A stretch of 64,000 nt of DNA. It comes from Saccharospirillaceae bacterium (GTDB lineage: Bacteria; Pseudomonadota; Gammaproteobacteria; Pseudomonadales; Natronospirillaceae). Under the pieces are notes generated by a model, which saw nothing but the letters and a program-made list of their open reading frames with translations, was not told where the DNA came from and made no database searches. The position numbers and the translations under genes are program-made. Where the stretch lies: the NCBI GenBank assembly GCA_007116635.1, contig SKIB01000011.1, positions 25,132 to 89,131 on the forward strand, given 5' to 3'. Positions 44,002-52,604 of the stretch are shown here, piece after piece. Within the stretch, counting starts at the first letter, position 1, and each line of letters begins with the position of its first letter.

Positions 44002-44721
44002 CTAGCCTTGCTTCTTGCTGGGGTGGCAGAGCCTTCTGATATAGCCATTAAGCAGCGAAAAGTCCTGTTTGCTAAATTGCTGTTGGTAGATCAGGCTGCG
44101 TAGGCGTTGCCAGCGCTGGTGTTCTGCTGGGGCGTCAAGCCAATTGCCCTTAAGCTGAAGTTGTAGTTGCCATTGTGCGAGCAGGCTTTCGATTTCAGCG
44201 AGGCAGGCAGCGTCCTGAGCTACAGGTGTCTGTTTTGGTGATTCCTTGGGCCTTGCCTTTTTCACTTCCCAGCAGAGGATTTGCACAGCATGGGATAGAT
44301 TTAAGACATCGTAGTCTGGGTTGCCGGCAATATGACACAGGTGGCTGCACTGTCTAATCTGCTCAAGGCTTAGGCCGTCACGTTCTCCACCAAAAACCAA
44401 GCCAACCCTCTGTGGTTGCCAGCAGAGTTGCGCGCTTTGCTCTGGAGTAAGTAAAGGACGTTCCGGTTTGCGTTGGTCTGCACTGGTGGCGATTAATAAT
44501 TCAAGGTCAAGGCTGGCGCTCTTTAGGTCATCGTAAATGAGTGTTTGTTGGAGAACATCTGTCGCGCCTGCTGCCATGGCATAACTATGATCCGTTATCT
44601 GACCCTTGGGGGTGACCAAACGCAAGTCATCAAGTCCCATGGTCTTCATGGCGCGAGCGACACTGCCAATGTTGCCTGGGTGGAAGCTATTGACCAAGAT
44701 AATGCAGGGCTTGAGCATCAT
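44002..44721 (-). CDS. trmJ: tRNA (Cm32/Um32) 2'-O-methyltransferase TrmJ
   Basis: The 239-residue SPOUT methyltransferase modifies position 32 of tRNA. CIILVNSFHPGNIGSVARAM is the N-terminal signature, VGLVFGGERDGLSLEQIRQC and NLSHAVQILCWEVKKARPKE belong to the knot that binds AdoMet. The C-terminal 80 residues form the helical extension of TrmJ. It starts in a four-base overlap (ATGA) with the corB stop codon, so it is coupled to it. Confidence 0.87.
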   Translation of the reverse strand: MMLKPCIILVNSFHPGNIGSVARAMKTMGLDDLRLVTPKGQITDHSYAMAAGATDVLQQTLIYDDLKSASLDLELLIATSADQRKPERPLLTPEQSAQLCWQPQRVGLVFGGERDGLSLEQIRQCSHLCHIAGNPDYDVLNLSHAVQILCWEVKKARPKESPKQTPVAQDAACLAEIESLLAQWQLQLQLKGNWLDAPAEHQRWQRLRSLIYQQQFSKQDFSLLNGYIRRLCHPSKKQG

Positions 44722-45989
44722 TTATTCAACAAAAATAGACGAGCAGCGGTGATGGTGTTGTCTTTAATCTGCAGTAGTTCAATGGCGTAATCATCTATAC
44801 GAATGCTCATTCGTGCTTGAGGAATGTCTTCTAATTTTTCCAAAATCAACCCGTTAAGCGTTTTGGCTCCATCAGTGGGAAGCTGTATCTGCAGAGCCTT
44901 GTTTATGTCTCTAAGGCTGGAGGAGCCATCGATTACAAAGCTACCATCGAGTTGGGGGTGGATGAAGCGGTTGTTGCCGCCTTGATCATGGGTGGTGAAG
45001 TCACCAACAATTTCTTCCAAGATATCCTCAAGGGTAACTAGGCCTTGAATATCGCCATATTCGTCTATCACTAGGCCGATCCGATTGCGTTCGCGCTGGA
45101 AATTCAGCAGCTGAGTGTGTAAGGCTGCAGTCTCAGGAACGAAGGTGACTTCTTTGGCTTTACGAGTAAGCATTACTTTTTCTGGTTTTTCGGCGGTCAA
45201 GAAATGAGCCGCATCACGGATGTGGATAATACCCACCACTCGATCAAGATCACCCTTGTAAATGGGTAGTCTTGTATGTTTCGCATGCAGTATCTGGTTG
45301 CAAAGCACAGTAATGTCATCGTCTAGGTTGAGGCCAACTACCTCGTGTCTTGGGATCATGATGTGCTCTACCGTTACATCATCCAGCTCTAGGACCCCCA
45401 GTAACATGTTTTGTCGTTTGGCCCTAAGTGAGTCTCCTGACTCGTGAACTAGTGTTCTTAATTCGTCAGGCGTCAGGGAGTGCTGGTTTTTTAGTGGCTG
45501 CTTAACACGCATAAGTCGCAATAAAAAGGACGTGATTTGACTAACCAGCCAAACGGCAGGGTAGAGCAGTATTAACAGGGGTTGAAGTATGCGAGAGCTG
45601 GGTAATGCTATGCGCTCTGGGTGCATCTGAGCGACAGTCTTAGGGGTGACTTCACTGAAAATTAATACTGCGAAGGTTAGGGCAATGGTTCCCCCTAAAA
45701 TGGCAAGGTCAGGATGGCTGGGGAAAAGCTTTAGTGCTAGGACAGTCATCAGTGATGCAGCAGCAATGTTAACCAGATTGTTGCCGATCAGAATGACACC
45801 CAACAAGCGGTCAGGGGTGTCAAGCATGTGTTCAACTCGTTTGGCACCATTGTTGCCATGGCGAGCCAGATGTCGCAATCGATAGCGATTAACAGACATC
45901 ATGCCGGTCTCAGTGCCGGAGAAAAATGCTGAAACGAACAGAAGAGAGGCCAGGGCTGCGAACAGCAGACTTATGGGCACGTCGTCCAA
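44718..45989 (-). CDS. CNNM/CorB-type transporter (DUF21-CBS-CorC domain protein)
   Basis: The 423-residue protein has a DUF21 membrane domain with three to four helices (LFVSAFFSGTETGMMSVNRY; ALTFAVLIFSEVTPKTVAQM), a CBS pair (about 205-330: IMIPRHEVVGLNLDDDITVL) and a CorC/HlyC domain (DGSFVIDGSSSLRDINKALQ). It matches E. coli YfjD, and such proteins act in magnesium or cobalt export. It lies in the corB-ypjD-ffh neighbourhood found in E. coli. Start TTG 45989 is uncertain (AAGG about 10 bases upstream); a GTG nine bases inside is an alternative. Confidence 0.88.
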   Translation of the reverse strand: MDDVPISLLFAALASLLFVSAFFSGTETGMMSVNRYRLRHLARHGNNGAKRVEHMLDTPDRLLGVILIGNNLVNIAAASLMTVLALKLFPSHPDLAILGGTIALTFAVLIFSEVTPKTVAQMHPERIALPSSRILQPLLILLYPAVWLVSQITSFLLRLMRVKQPLKNQHSLTPDELRTLVHESGDSLRAKRQNMLLGVLELDDVTVEHIMIPRHEVVGLNLDDDITVLCNQILHAKHTRLPIYKGDLDRVVGIIHIRDAAHFLTAEKPEKVMLTRKAKEVTFVPETAALHTQLLNFQRERNRIGLVIDEYGDIQGLVTLEDILEEIVGDFTTHDQGGNNRFIHPQLDGSFVIDGSSSLRDINKALQIQLPTDGAKTLNGLILEKLEDIPQARMSIRIDDYAIELLQIKDNTITAARLFLLNK

Positions 45990-46070
45990 GGGGTATATAC
46001 CTTCATAATATGGGAGTCTATTTCATCCTGTATGTCCTTGGTTGTCAATAGTGCAGATTTAAAACACTGC

Positions 46071-46877
46071 TCAGGTTAGCCAAAGTTTGGTAATTAGGTA
46101 GCTGGCAGATAAGACTGCTAATCCGGCAAGAGTGAGTTTGGCCGCCAAAATACCACGCCAGCCAGCTAGGAGGTGTCCCAGTAAGGTTGCGGCTAATATC
46201 AGCCAGGTTGCTAGGCTGCCTAATCCCTTGTGCCAATAAGTCCAGATTAGGCCTTGTGCGCTTTGTTGATTGACCAGGCCAGCTGACATGGCCAAAGTGA
46301 GGCAAACAAAGGCCAGCAGTAATAGTTCAAAGTGCAGCCTTTCGGTCCATTGCAGGGGAGGAAGACTGAATACTGCTCTGCTTATTCGGTGCTGGCGGAA
46401 TTGTTTGGTTTGTATCAGCAATACCAAGGCCATAATGCCAGTCATGCTAAGCAAGCTATAGCTGGTCAGCGCGAGAATGATATGACTGGCCAGTAGCCAA
46501 CTCCAGTCGGCCTTTGCCAATAACCAATTCGGTAGCAAGAGTGCAGCCAATAGTAGGAAAGAGTTAATGGCTAAAACCCAGGGATACAGTGCGTGAAAGG
46601 GTCGGTATCTGGTATTTAGATACAGTAGGGCACAGATCAATAGGCTGATGCTGGCTAGGGTGTTGAATACAGATAGCCCTGGTTGCCAGTTTTGCCAGAA
46701 TAAAAGTTGACTGGCTAAGAACTGCAAAAACAGCGCAAAGGGTAATAGGTCGTGTACTCTGGAACTCAGCTCTTGTTGAGTTTGTATACACAGCCAGCTA
46801 TGGCGTGCGACTTGCCATTGTAAGGCCATTGAGCCTATGGCCATGATTAGAGCAGAAAGATAAAACCAGTTCAGCAT
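46071..46877 (-). CDS. YpjD-type membrane protein (CcsA/cytochrome c assembly family)
   Basis: The 268-residue protein has eight membrane segments and the family's Trp-rich WTYWHKGLGSLATWLILAAT near the C terminus and SHIILALTSYSLLSMTGIMA in the middle, with His residues typical of haem-handling CcsA/CcmC relatives. Members adjacent to ffh are annotated YpjD and have no proven role in cytochrome assembly. It lies upstream of corB, which starts about 80 bases beyond its stop codon, and diverges from ffh. Confidence 0.83.
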   Translation of the reverse strand: MLNWFYLSALIMAIGSMALQWQVARHSWLCIQTQQELSSRVHDLLPFALFLQFLASQLLFWQNWQPGLSVFNTLASISLLICALLYLNTRYRPFHALYPWVLAINSFLLLAALLLPNWLLAKADWSWLLASHIILALTSYSLLSMTGIMALVLLIQTKQFRQHRISRAVFSLPPLQWTERLHFELLLLAFVCLTLAMSAGLVNQQSAQGLIWTYWHKGLGSLATWLILAATLLGHLLAGWRGILAAKLTLAGLAVLSASYLITKLWLT

Positions 46878-46887
46878 AACAGCAGTT

Positions 46888-46916
46888 TTGCAGCAAAATA
46901 CAGCAAGCAGTATACT
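46888..46916 (+). promoter_or_regulatory. Sigma-70 promoter of ffh
   Basis: TTGCAG, a 17-base spacer and TATACT, 39 bases before the ffh ATG. The -35 matches consensus at four of six positions and the -10 at five of six. Confidence 0.65.
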
Positions 46917-46955
46917 GCTAAGCTAATTGAAACGCAGCAATAGTGAATCATTCTC

Positions 46956-48341
46956 ATGTTTAAAAATTTAACCGAACGCTTATCGGCCAGTCTAAAAAAC
47001 ATTCGAGGCCAAGCCCGGCTGACGGATGACAATATTCAAGGCACCTTGCGTGAGGTGCGAATGGCGTTGTTGGAAGCCGACGTCGCCTTGCCTGTGGTTA
47101 AAAGCTTTGTTGAAGCGGTTAAGCAGCGATCGCTCGGTCAGGAGGTTTCCAGTTCTCTGAACCCAGGCCAACAATTTTTAAAGATTGTGAATGAGGAACT
47201 CATTCAGGTCATGGGCCAAGCCAATGAGTCCCTGGATTTAAAGGCAACGCCGCCTGCGGTGGTCTTAATGGCTGGTTTACAGGGCGCGGGTAAAACCACG
47301 ACCAGCGCTAAGCTGGCACGCTTTTTAAAAGAGCGAGAGAAAAAGAAAGTCATGCTGGTGTCGGTTGATGTGTATCGTCCTGCAGCTATGAAGCAGTTAG
47401 AGACCTTGGCAGCTGAGGTTGAGGCCCAGTATTTTGTGGCAGACCCACAGCAAAAGCCGCAAATCATTGCACAGCAGGCATTGGATGCAGCTAAGAAGGC
47501 TTTTGTGGATGTCTTGATTGTCGACACTGCTGGCCGCTTAGCAGTGGATGAGCAAATGATGCAAGAAATTCAAAGCTTGCATGCTCAGCTCAGTCCGGTG
47601 GAAACCCTGTTTGTGGTCGATGCTATGACGGGTCAGGACGCGGCCAATACTGCCAAGGCGTTTAGTGAAGCCTTGCCCTTGACCGGGGTGGTGCTTACTA
47701 AGGCAGATGGTGATGCACGAGGCGGTGCGGCGCTATCGGTTAGGCAGATCACTGGTAAGCCCATTAAGTTCATGGGTATGGGGGAAAAGACGCAAGCTCT
47801 AGAGCCCTTTTATCCTGATCGTATTGCTTCGCGTATTCTTGATATGGGTGATGTCCTCAGCCTTATTGAAGAGGTTGAGCGAAAGGTTGATAAGCAAAAA
47901 GCAGAAAAGCTGGTTACTAAGCTAAAGAAAGGCGGTAAAGATTTTGATCTAGAAGATTTTCGTGATCAGTTGCAGCAGATGAAAAATATGGGCGGCATTG
48001 CTGGGCTGCTCGATAAGTTGCCGGGCATGTCAGGCGGTATGCAGCAAATGGCAGGCAAGGCCGTTAGTGATAAAATGTTCGTTCAGATGGAGGCCATCAT
48101 TAACTCCATGACTCCCGACGAAAGGCGCTTTCCTGACAAAATAAATGGTTCACGTAAAAAGCGTATCGCTGGCGGTTCTGGTACCCAGCTGCAAGACATC
48201 AATCGCTTGCTAAAGCAGTTTAAGCAAATGCAAAAGATGATGAAGAAAATGAAGGGTGGAGGCATGCAAAAGATGATGCGTGGTATGCAGGGTATGTTCC
48301 CTGGTGGCATGCCAGGCGGAGGCATGCCGCCGAGGTTTTAA
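46956..48341 (+). CDS. ffh: Signal recognition particle protein Ffh
   Basis: The 461-residue GTPase binds signal peptides on the ribosome with 4.5S RNA and delivers them to FtsY. N domain: LTERLSASLKNIRGQARLTD. G domain: P-loop GLQGAGKTTTSAKLARFLK, DVYRPAAMKQLETLA, VDTAGRLAVDEQMM and LTKADGDARGGAALSV. M domain: GMSGGMQQMAGKAVSDKMF, SRKKRIAGGSGTQLQDINRL and a Met-rich tail (KMKGGGMQKMMRGMQGM). Length is standard. It diverges from ypjD; dusA converges seven bases after its stop codon. Confidence 0.98.
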   Translation: MFKNLTERLSASLKNIRGQARLTDDNIQGTLREVRMALLEADVALPVVKSFVEAVKQRSLGQEVSSSLNPGQQFLKIVNEELIQVMGQANESLDLKATPPAVVLMAGLQGAGKTTTSAKLARFLKEREKKKVMLVSVDVYRPAAMKQLETLAAEVEAQYFVADPQQKPQIIAQQALDAAKKAFVDVLIVDTAGRLAVDEQMMQEIQSLHAQLSPVETLFVVDAMTGQDAANTAKAFSEALPLTGVVLTKADGDARGGAALSVRQITGKPIKFMGMGEKTQALEPFYPDRIASRILDMGDVLSLIEEVERKVDKQKAEKLVTKLKKGGKDFDLEDFRDQLQQMKNMGGIAGLLDKLPGMSGGMQQMAGKAVSDKMFVQMEAIINSMTPDERRFPDKINGSRKKRIAGGSGTQLQDINRLLKQFKQMQKMMKKMKGGGMQKMMRGMQGMFPGGMPGGGMPPRF

Positions 48342-48347
48342 TCGGGT

Positions 48348-49331
48348 CTAGGCTTGGCGCTTGTTAAAGTTAATTACTCGGTCAAGCGCCTGCTGAATGA
48401 CCTGGACGTTGGCATCTGGGCGATGCATGTTTTCACTCAGATGCCTACGGTATTGTTTGCCCCCAGGCTGACCTTGGAAAAAACCCAGCAGGTGCTTGGC
48501 ATGGTATTTGATTGGTTCTGGTTGTTCGGCAATAAAGGCCATGAATCGTTCTACCGCTTGTTGAGCGCTCATGGGAGTCCTTTTGCTGCCAAATAGTCTT
48601 TGATCAACCTCTGACAGGATCATAGGGTTGTGGTAAGCCGCCCGACCAAGCATGACGCCATCCACTTGTTGCAATACTTGTTGGCACTGGTCTAGGTCGC
48701 TTATACCGCCATTGAGCACAATTGTTAATTCAGGGAACTCACGCTTTAGTTGATATACCCAGTCGTAGCGCAGAGGCGGGATGTCACGGTTTTCCTTGGG
48801 GCTAAGACCCTGTAGCAGAGCCTTGCGGGCGTGAACAATAAAGACCTTAACGCCACTTTGTGCCACGGTTCCAACAAAGTCACGTGCAAACTCATAGCTG
48901 TCAAGCTCGTCCACACCTAGGCGATGCTTGATGGTGATGGGTACGTCCGCGACCTCTAGCATAGCGCTCAAGCAGTCCTTAACCAGTTCAGGGTGGCGCA
49001 TTAGGATGGCTCCAATCATGCCATTTTGCACTCTGTCGCTAGGGCAGCCGACATTTAGATTGACTTCATCAAAGCCTGCTTCTTGCCCCAGACGGACAGA
49101 TTGAGCCAGTTCACTGGGGTTGCTGCCGCCAAGTTGAAGAGCCAATGGGGCAGTGCCTTGATAGCGTTTAAGAAATCGTTCTTTACGTCCGTGGATTAAC
49201 GCACCGGTGACCACCATTTCTGTGTAGAGTCGGCTGTCATTGCTTAGTTGTCGCCACAACCAGCACATGCTGGGAGTAGACCATTCCATCATTGGGGCGG
49301 TGCAGAAGCGCCAGGGGTTTACATTGTTCAT
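48348..49331 (-). CDS. dusA: tRNA-dihydrouridine(20/20a) synthase DusA
   Basis: The 327-residue FMN enzyme reduces uridines 20/20a in the tRNA D-loop with NADPH. Visible are FCTAPMMEWSTPSMCWLWRQ (variant of the APMMxxTD start), YTEMVVTGALIHGRKERFLK, LQLGGSNPSELAQSV, LNVGCPSDRVQNGMIGAILM with the catalytic Cys, ITIKHRLGVDE and VHARKALLQGLSPKENRDIP. These fit DusA rather than DusB or DusC. It converges on ffh. Confidence 0.93.
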   Translation of the reverse strand: MNNVNPWRFCTAPMMEWSTPSMCWLWRQLSNDSRLYTEMVVTGALIHGRKERFLKRYQGTAPLALQLGGSNPSELAQSVRLGQEAGFDEVNLNVGCPSDRVQNGMIGAILMRHPELVKDCLSAMLEVADVPITIKHRLGVDELDSYEFARDFVGTVAQSGVKVFIVHARKALLQGLSPKENRDIPPLRYDWVYQLKREFPELTIVLNGGISDLDQCQQVLQQVDGVMLGRAAYHNPMILSEVDQRLFGSKRTPMSAQQAVERFMAFIAEQPEPIKYHAKHLLGFFQGQPGGKQYRRHLSENMHRPDANVQVIQQALDRVINFNKRQA

Positions 49332-49414
49332 AAGGATTGCATAGCTAATGTCAGCTGTCTATTGTACTCTATCAGCAAACGGAATATTCACATTCAGCAT
49401 TGACTGCTGGAAAA

Positions 49415-49431
49415 AATTGATCACATCAATT
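49415..49431. promoter_or_regulatory. Perfect inverted repeat upstream of fimL and dusA
   Basis: AATTGAT-CAC-ATCAATT is a perfect 7-3-7 palindrome in the divergent gap, 57 bases before the fimL ATG and 84 before dusA. It resembles half-sites TTGAT/ATCAA of the Crp/Fnr family but with three rather than four central bases. The regulator is unknown. Confidence 0.4.
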
Positions 49432-49487
49432 AACTCTAGTATGTTGCACTCAGTATTGCACCGCACTGCTTGGATAAATTAACCACT

Positions 49488-51110
49488 ATGAACAGCGCCC
49501 TATACAAATTGGTTAAGGATGAGTTAACCCAAAGTTTACAGGCCATTGAGCAAGATTTGGATGTCTATGCTCGGGATATGCGCCATCAAGATCGCCTACA
49601 GAATGCCAGTGCTACCCTTGATCGAATTCGAGGTACTCTAGTATTAATCGAAGATAGGGCAGCTGCAGATTTTGCCCAGATAATTCGAGAGTTGCTTGAT
49701 AGCCTTTTAACGCAACCACTGCCAGAGCGGTTTGAGCAGGCTTCCAGTAATCTTTTGTTACTAAATCGCTACCTTGAATATAAAGAGTTAGGCCAGAAGT
49801 CTCATCCTGAGCTTTTATTGCCTCAAATTAACGCTTTGCGTCGCCTGTTATCTTTTAAACCTCTGAGTGAAGATTACTTTCATCACACCGAGTTGCCTGC
49901 AAGTTTAAAGCAACAAAGCTTTAATGTGCCTGATGAGTTACAGCCTTGGGTGCGACAACAGTTGGTACTGTTTCGGGCGGGCTTCCTGGCCTTGTTCCGT
50001 CAACAGGCCAGACAGCAACCGCTACAGAGGGCTCTGGCGCAGCTATTTGAACAAATCAGTTTAAAAGTCCCCTCTTGTCGGTTGTTATTGCAGATCATGT
50101 CCATGGTTATGGTGGATCGGCAGCAGGTAGAGGGTTGGCTGAGCTTTGATCGCTTCCGTCTGCTCGCCACTACTGAGCGATTGCTGTCCCATTTGGCTCA
50201 GGGAAAGGAAGTTGGTAAAAACGAGATGCTGTCCTTGCACCGACAATGGGGATTTCTACTGCGCCTTGCCACAGACCCTAATGAGCAGATGGTTAGTTTG
50301 TTGCAGCGACTGGGTTGGAAACCTCTGGATTATACCGATTTAACCCTGATCCAAGAAAATCAAATATTACAGGGCCCAGGTGACTCGGTAATGCAATCGG
50401 TAGCCAAGGCAATGGTTGCTGAAATCGAAGAGATTAAACAATTAATTGATCAGTCAGAGCGTGAAGCAAGTCCTTTGAATAGAATGGAGTTAGATCTGCG
50501 CTTGCGCCGTATTACCGAAGCTCTAAACATGGTTGGAATGACCAGTACTCGTAATCTGGTGAATCAATTACGAAAACAGGTGGTCAGCAGTAATGACCTG
50601 GGTCATGATGCTCAGCTGGCCAAGGTGGCTGAACAGCTACTGACCATTGAGGCTGCCGTAGAGCGCTTGGCTTCTAGGGTTGAAAGCGAGCGAGCTACAG
50701 CGGGCAAAGAGACTGCGGCCTTGCAAACCTTGCGTGATGCTCGTGTGGCTCTTATTGATCAGGCTGAGCAGTCGCTATCGATGATTAAAAAAGCCATTGT
50801 TGCTTATCAGTTGAGCCAGGATCGTAGCCACCTAACTCAGCTAAGTGTGTCTATGCATGATTTGCGTGGTGCGCTAGTGTTCCTTGATGCTAATGAGGCT
50901 GCAAGCATGGTTCGTAAAGCTGTGACCTTCACACAGCAACATTTGATAGCCACTAAAGTCAGTGCCGAACAATATCAGTTCTTTGCCGAGTTTTTGACCT
51001 GCTTAGAGTTTTACCTTGAATCCTTACTGAGCTACTCTCCAAAGTCTTCGGAGGTGCTGGCCCTGGGCCGAACCAGCTTGGTTAAGCTGGGTTTGTTGCA
51101 GGCCGCATAA
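49488..51110 (+). CDS. fimL: FimL-like protein (degenerate ChpA/Hpt N-terminal homolog)
   Basis: The 540-residue helical protein resembles P. aeruginosa FimL and the N-terminal Hpt-like modules of ChpA: LVKDELTQSLQAIEQDLDVY, ATLDRIRGTLVLIEDRAAAD and HPELLLPQINALRRLL follow the FimL pattern. No phosphorylatable His motif (HxLKG) is seen, as in FimL. In Pseudomonas, FimL links the Pil-Chp surface-sensing system with CyaB and thereby with cAMP/Vfr, pilus activity and twitching. cyaB is also in this window (37.9-39.3 kb). The ATG at 49488 is preferred to a TTG at 49470. Confidence 0.77.
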   Translation: MNSALYKLVKDELTQSLQAIEQDLDVYARDMRHQDRLQNASATLDRIRGTLVLIEDRAAADFAQIIRELLDSLLTQPLPERFEQASSNLLLLNRYLEYKELGQKSHPELLLPQINALRRLLSFKPLSEDYFHHTELPASLKQQSFNVPDELQPWVRQQLVLFRAGFLALFRQQARQQPLQRALAQLFEQISLKVPSCRLLLQIMSMVMVDRQQVEGWLSFDRFRLLATTERLLSHLAQGKEVGKNEMLSLHRQWGFLLRLATDPNEQMVSLLQRLGWKPLDYTDLTLIQENQILQGPGDSVMQSVAKAMVAEIEEIKQLIDQSEREASPLNRMELDLRLRRITEALNMVGMTSTRNLVNQLRKQVVSSNDLGHDAQLAKVAEQLLTIEAAVERLASRVESERATAGKETAALQTLRDARVALIDQAEQSLSMIKKAIVAYQLSQDRSHLTQLSVSMHDLRGALVFLDANEAASMVRKAVTFTQQHLIATKVSAEQYQFFAEFLTCLEFYLESLLSYSPKSSEVLALGRTSLVKLGLLQAA

Positions 51111-51117
51111 GTGCTGA

Positions 51118-51429
51118 TTAGTTAGTAAAAAATTGTTTGAATCGCATGGCGGCCCCTAGGTCGCCTTCAATTTTTATTTTGCCTTTCAGAAGCGCACTGG
51201 TGGCAGAGAGTTGACCTCGAAACAACTGTTCAAAGGTGGCTAGGTCGCCAATCAGTTGGCACTGTCCAGTTGTGTTCGACTGTTTCTCTAGGCTGAGTTC
51301 TTCGGCCAGGTTTAGGCTGTAGATCTGGCCGTCAATGATCAGGTCGTATCGTTCGCCAGAGCCAAGGCCATTATAGCGTTCGCGTAATTTTTGCTGCCAG
51401 TTTGCTGGCTGATCTGTGGTTGTGCTCAT
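51118..51429 (-). CDS. SCP2 sterol-binding-domain protein
   Basis: The 103-residue protein is a single SCP2-like domain: RYDLIIDGQIYSLNLAEE, CQLIGDLATFEQLFRGQLSA and ALLKGKIKIEGDLGAAMRFK, the last being the typical GKxKxxGD(L/M) strand-turn. SCP2 domains bind lipids in a hydrophobic tunnel; single-domain bacterial members are of unknown partner, one group being the UbiJ/UbiT helpers of ubiquinone synthesis. The ATG at 51429 fits the domain start; the frame is open to 51579 but overlaps sohB. It diverges from sohB with 58 bases between starts. Confidence 0.8.
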   Translation of the reverse strand: MSTTTDQPANWQQKLRERYNGLGSGERYDLIIDGQIYSLNLAEELSLEKQSNTTGQCQLIGDLATFEQLFRGQLSATSALLKGKIKIEGDLGAAMRFKQFFTN

Positions 51430-51487
51430 CGTATTAGTCTGTAAAATCAATTCTTCAATTGTAACTCTTATGAGGCTAAGACGCAGC

Positions 51488-52501
51488 ATGTGGGCTGAAT
51501 ACGGAATTTTTATGTTGAAATGGGTTAGTGTTCTGGTGCTGATCCTCCTAGCGGTCTTGGTGGTGATCAGTACGGCCAAAGGAGAATCTCAGGACAAGCC
51601 AGAGAAGGGCCGCCTAGTGCTACGCAAACTTAACGGCTTTTACGAGCAGTTGCAGCAACAACTGCAACAAGAATTGCTGAGCAAACAAGAGCTGAAGAGC
51701 TTGCGCAAAGCGGAGAAACTTAAGCAAAAGCAACAGAAAGACAAAACCGATGACAAGGGCCGAGTCTATGTCTTGAGCTTTGCTGGCGATGTTCAGGCCT
51801 CTCAGGTGGCGATGCTTGAAAAAGAGGTCTCTGCCATTCTGTCCTTTGCCAAGCCAGGTGATGAAGTATTACTGCGCTTGGAAAGTGGTGGCGGTGTGGT
51901 TCATGGTTATGGTCTGGCGGCCAGTCAGTTGCAGAGGCTGCGCGATGCTGGTCTTAAACTGACGGTCTGTGTGGATAAGGTTGCTGCATCCGGTGGCTAC
52001 ATGATGGCCGCTGTGGGGCAGCAAATCTGCGCTGCTCCCTTTGCCATTGTCGGTTCTATTGGTGTCATGGCGCAGATTCCCAATGTGCATCGCTTTTTGA
52101 AAAAGCATGATGTGGACGTTGAGTTGCATACTGCAGGTAAGTACAAGCGTACGCTAACTAGCCTGGGCGAGAACACAGATGAGGGCCGGGAGAAGTTTCG
52201 TCAAGACTTGGAGCGAATCCATCAGCTGTTTAAGCTGCACATAAGTAAATTTCGTCGTCAGCTAGACATTGATGCCGTCTCTGATGGAGACATCTGGCTA
52301 GGCACTGAGGCCATTGATAAGAAATTAGTTGATAGGATTATAACCTCAGAGCAACTTTTGCAGGAATTGAGTGCCTCCAAGCAATTGATTGCTGTGCAGT
52401 GGCAGATTAAAAAATCCTTGAGTCAGCGCTTTCAGTTTGGCCTACGACAGCAGTTATTTGGTCTCTGGGATGAACTAAGGTTGCGCCATCCTTGGCAGTG
52501 A
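51488..52501 (+). CDS. sohB: SohB-type signal peptide peptidase-like protease
   Basis: The 337-residue inner-membrane protease of family S49 has a membrane anchor (GIFMLKWVSVLVLILLAVLV), a basic coiled linker, and a catalytic domain: EVLLRLESGGGVVHGYGLAA, VDKVAASGGYMMAAVGQQIC with nucleophile Ser in ASGGY, IVGSIGVMAQIPNVHRFLKK and the general-base Lys in GKYKRTLTSLGENTDEGREK. The ATG at 51488 aligns with E. coli SohB (xxEYGxFxxK). Substrates are probably membrane remnants or lipoprotein signal peptides. Confidence 0.92.
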   Translation: MWAEYGIFMLKWVSVLVLILLAVLVVISTAKGESQDKPEKGRLVLRKLNGFYEQLQQQLQQELLSKQELKSLRKAEKLKQKQQKDKTDDKGRVYVLSFAGDVQASQVAMLEKEVSAILSFAKPGDEVLLRLESGGGVVHGYGLAASQLQRLRDAGLKLTVCVDKVAASGGYMMAAVGQQICAAPFAIVGSIGVMAQIPNVHRFLKKHDVDVELHTAGKYKRTLTSLGENTDEGREKFRQDLERIHQLFKLHISKFRRQLDIDAVSDGDIWLGTEAIDKKLVDRIITSEQLLQELSASKQLIAVQWQIKKSLSQRFQFGLRQQLFGLWDELRLRHPWQ

Positions 52502-52533
52502 TCCAGTTGCCAGTGAAAAATAATTGCACATTC

Positions 52534-52562
52534 TTAACAGTTTTTCTGCAGCCTGCTATGTT
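52534..52562 (+). promoter_or_regulatory. Sigma-70 promoter of the orphan response regulator
   Basis: TTAACA, a 17-base spacer and TATGTT, 42 bases before the ATG at 52605. Confidence 0.45.
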
Positions 52563-52604
52563 CTGTTCTAAAGTTTAAGTAGATGCACTGAACTTTAATG
52601 AGCC

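Noticed and set aside
49415..49431. FNR box before fimL
   Set aside because: The half-sites TTGAT/ATCAA are separated by three bases, not the four an FNR dimer needs.
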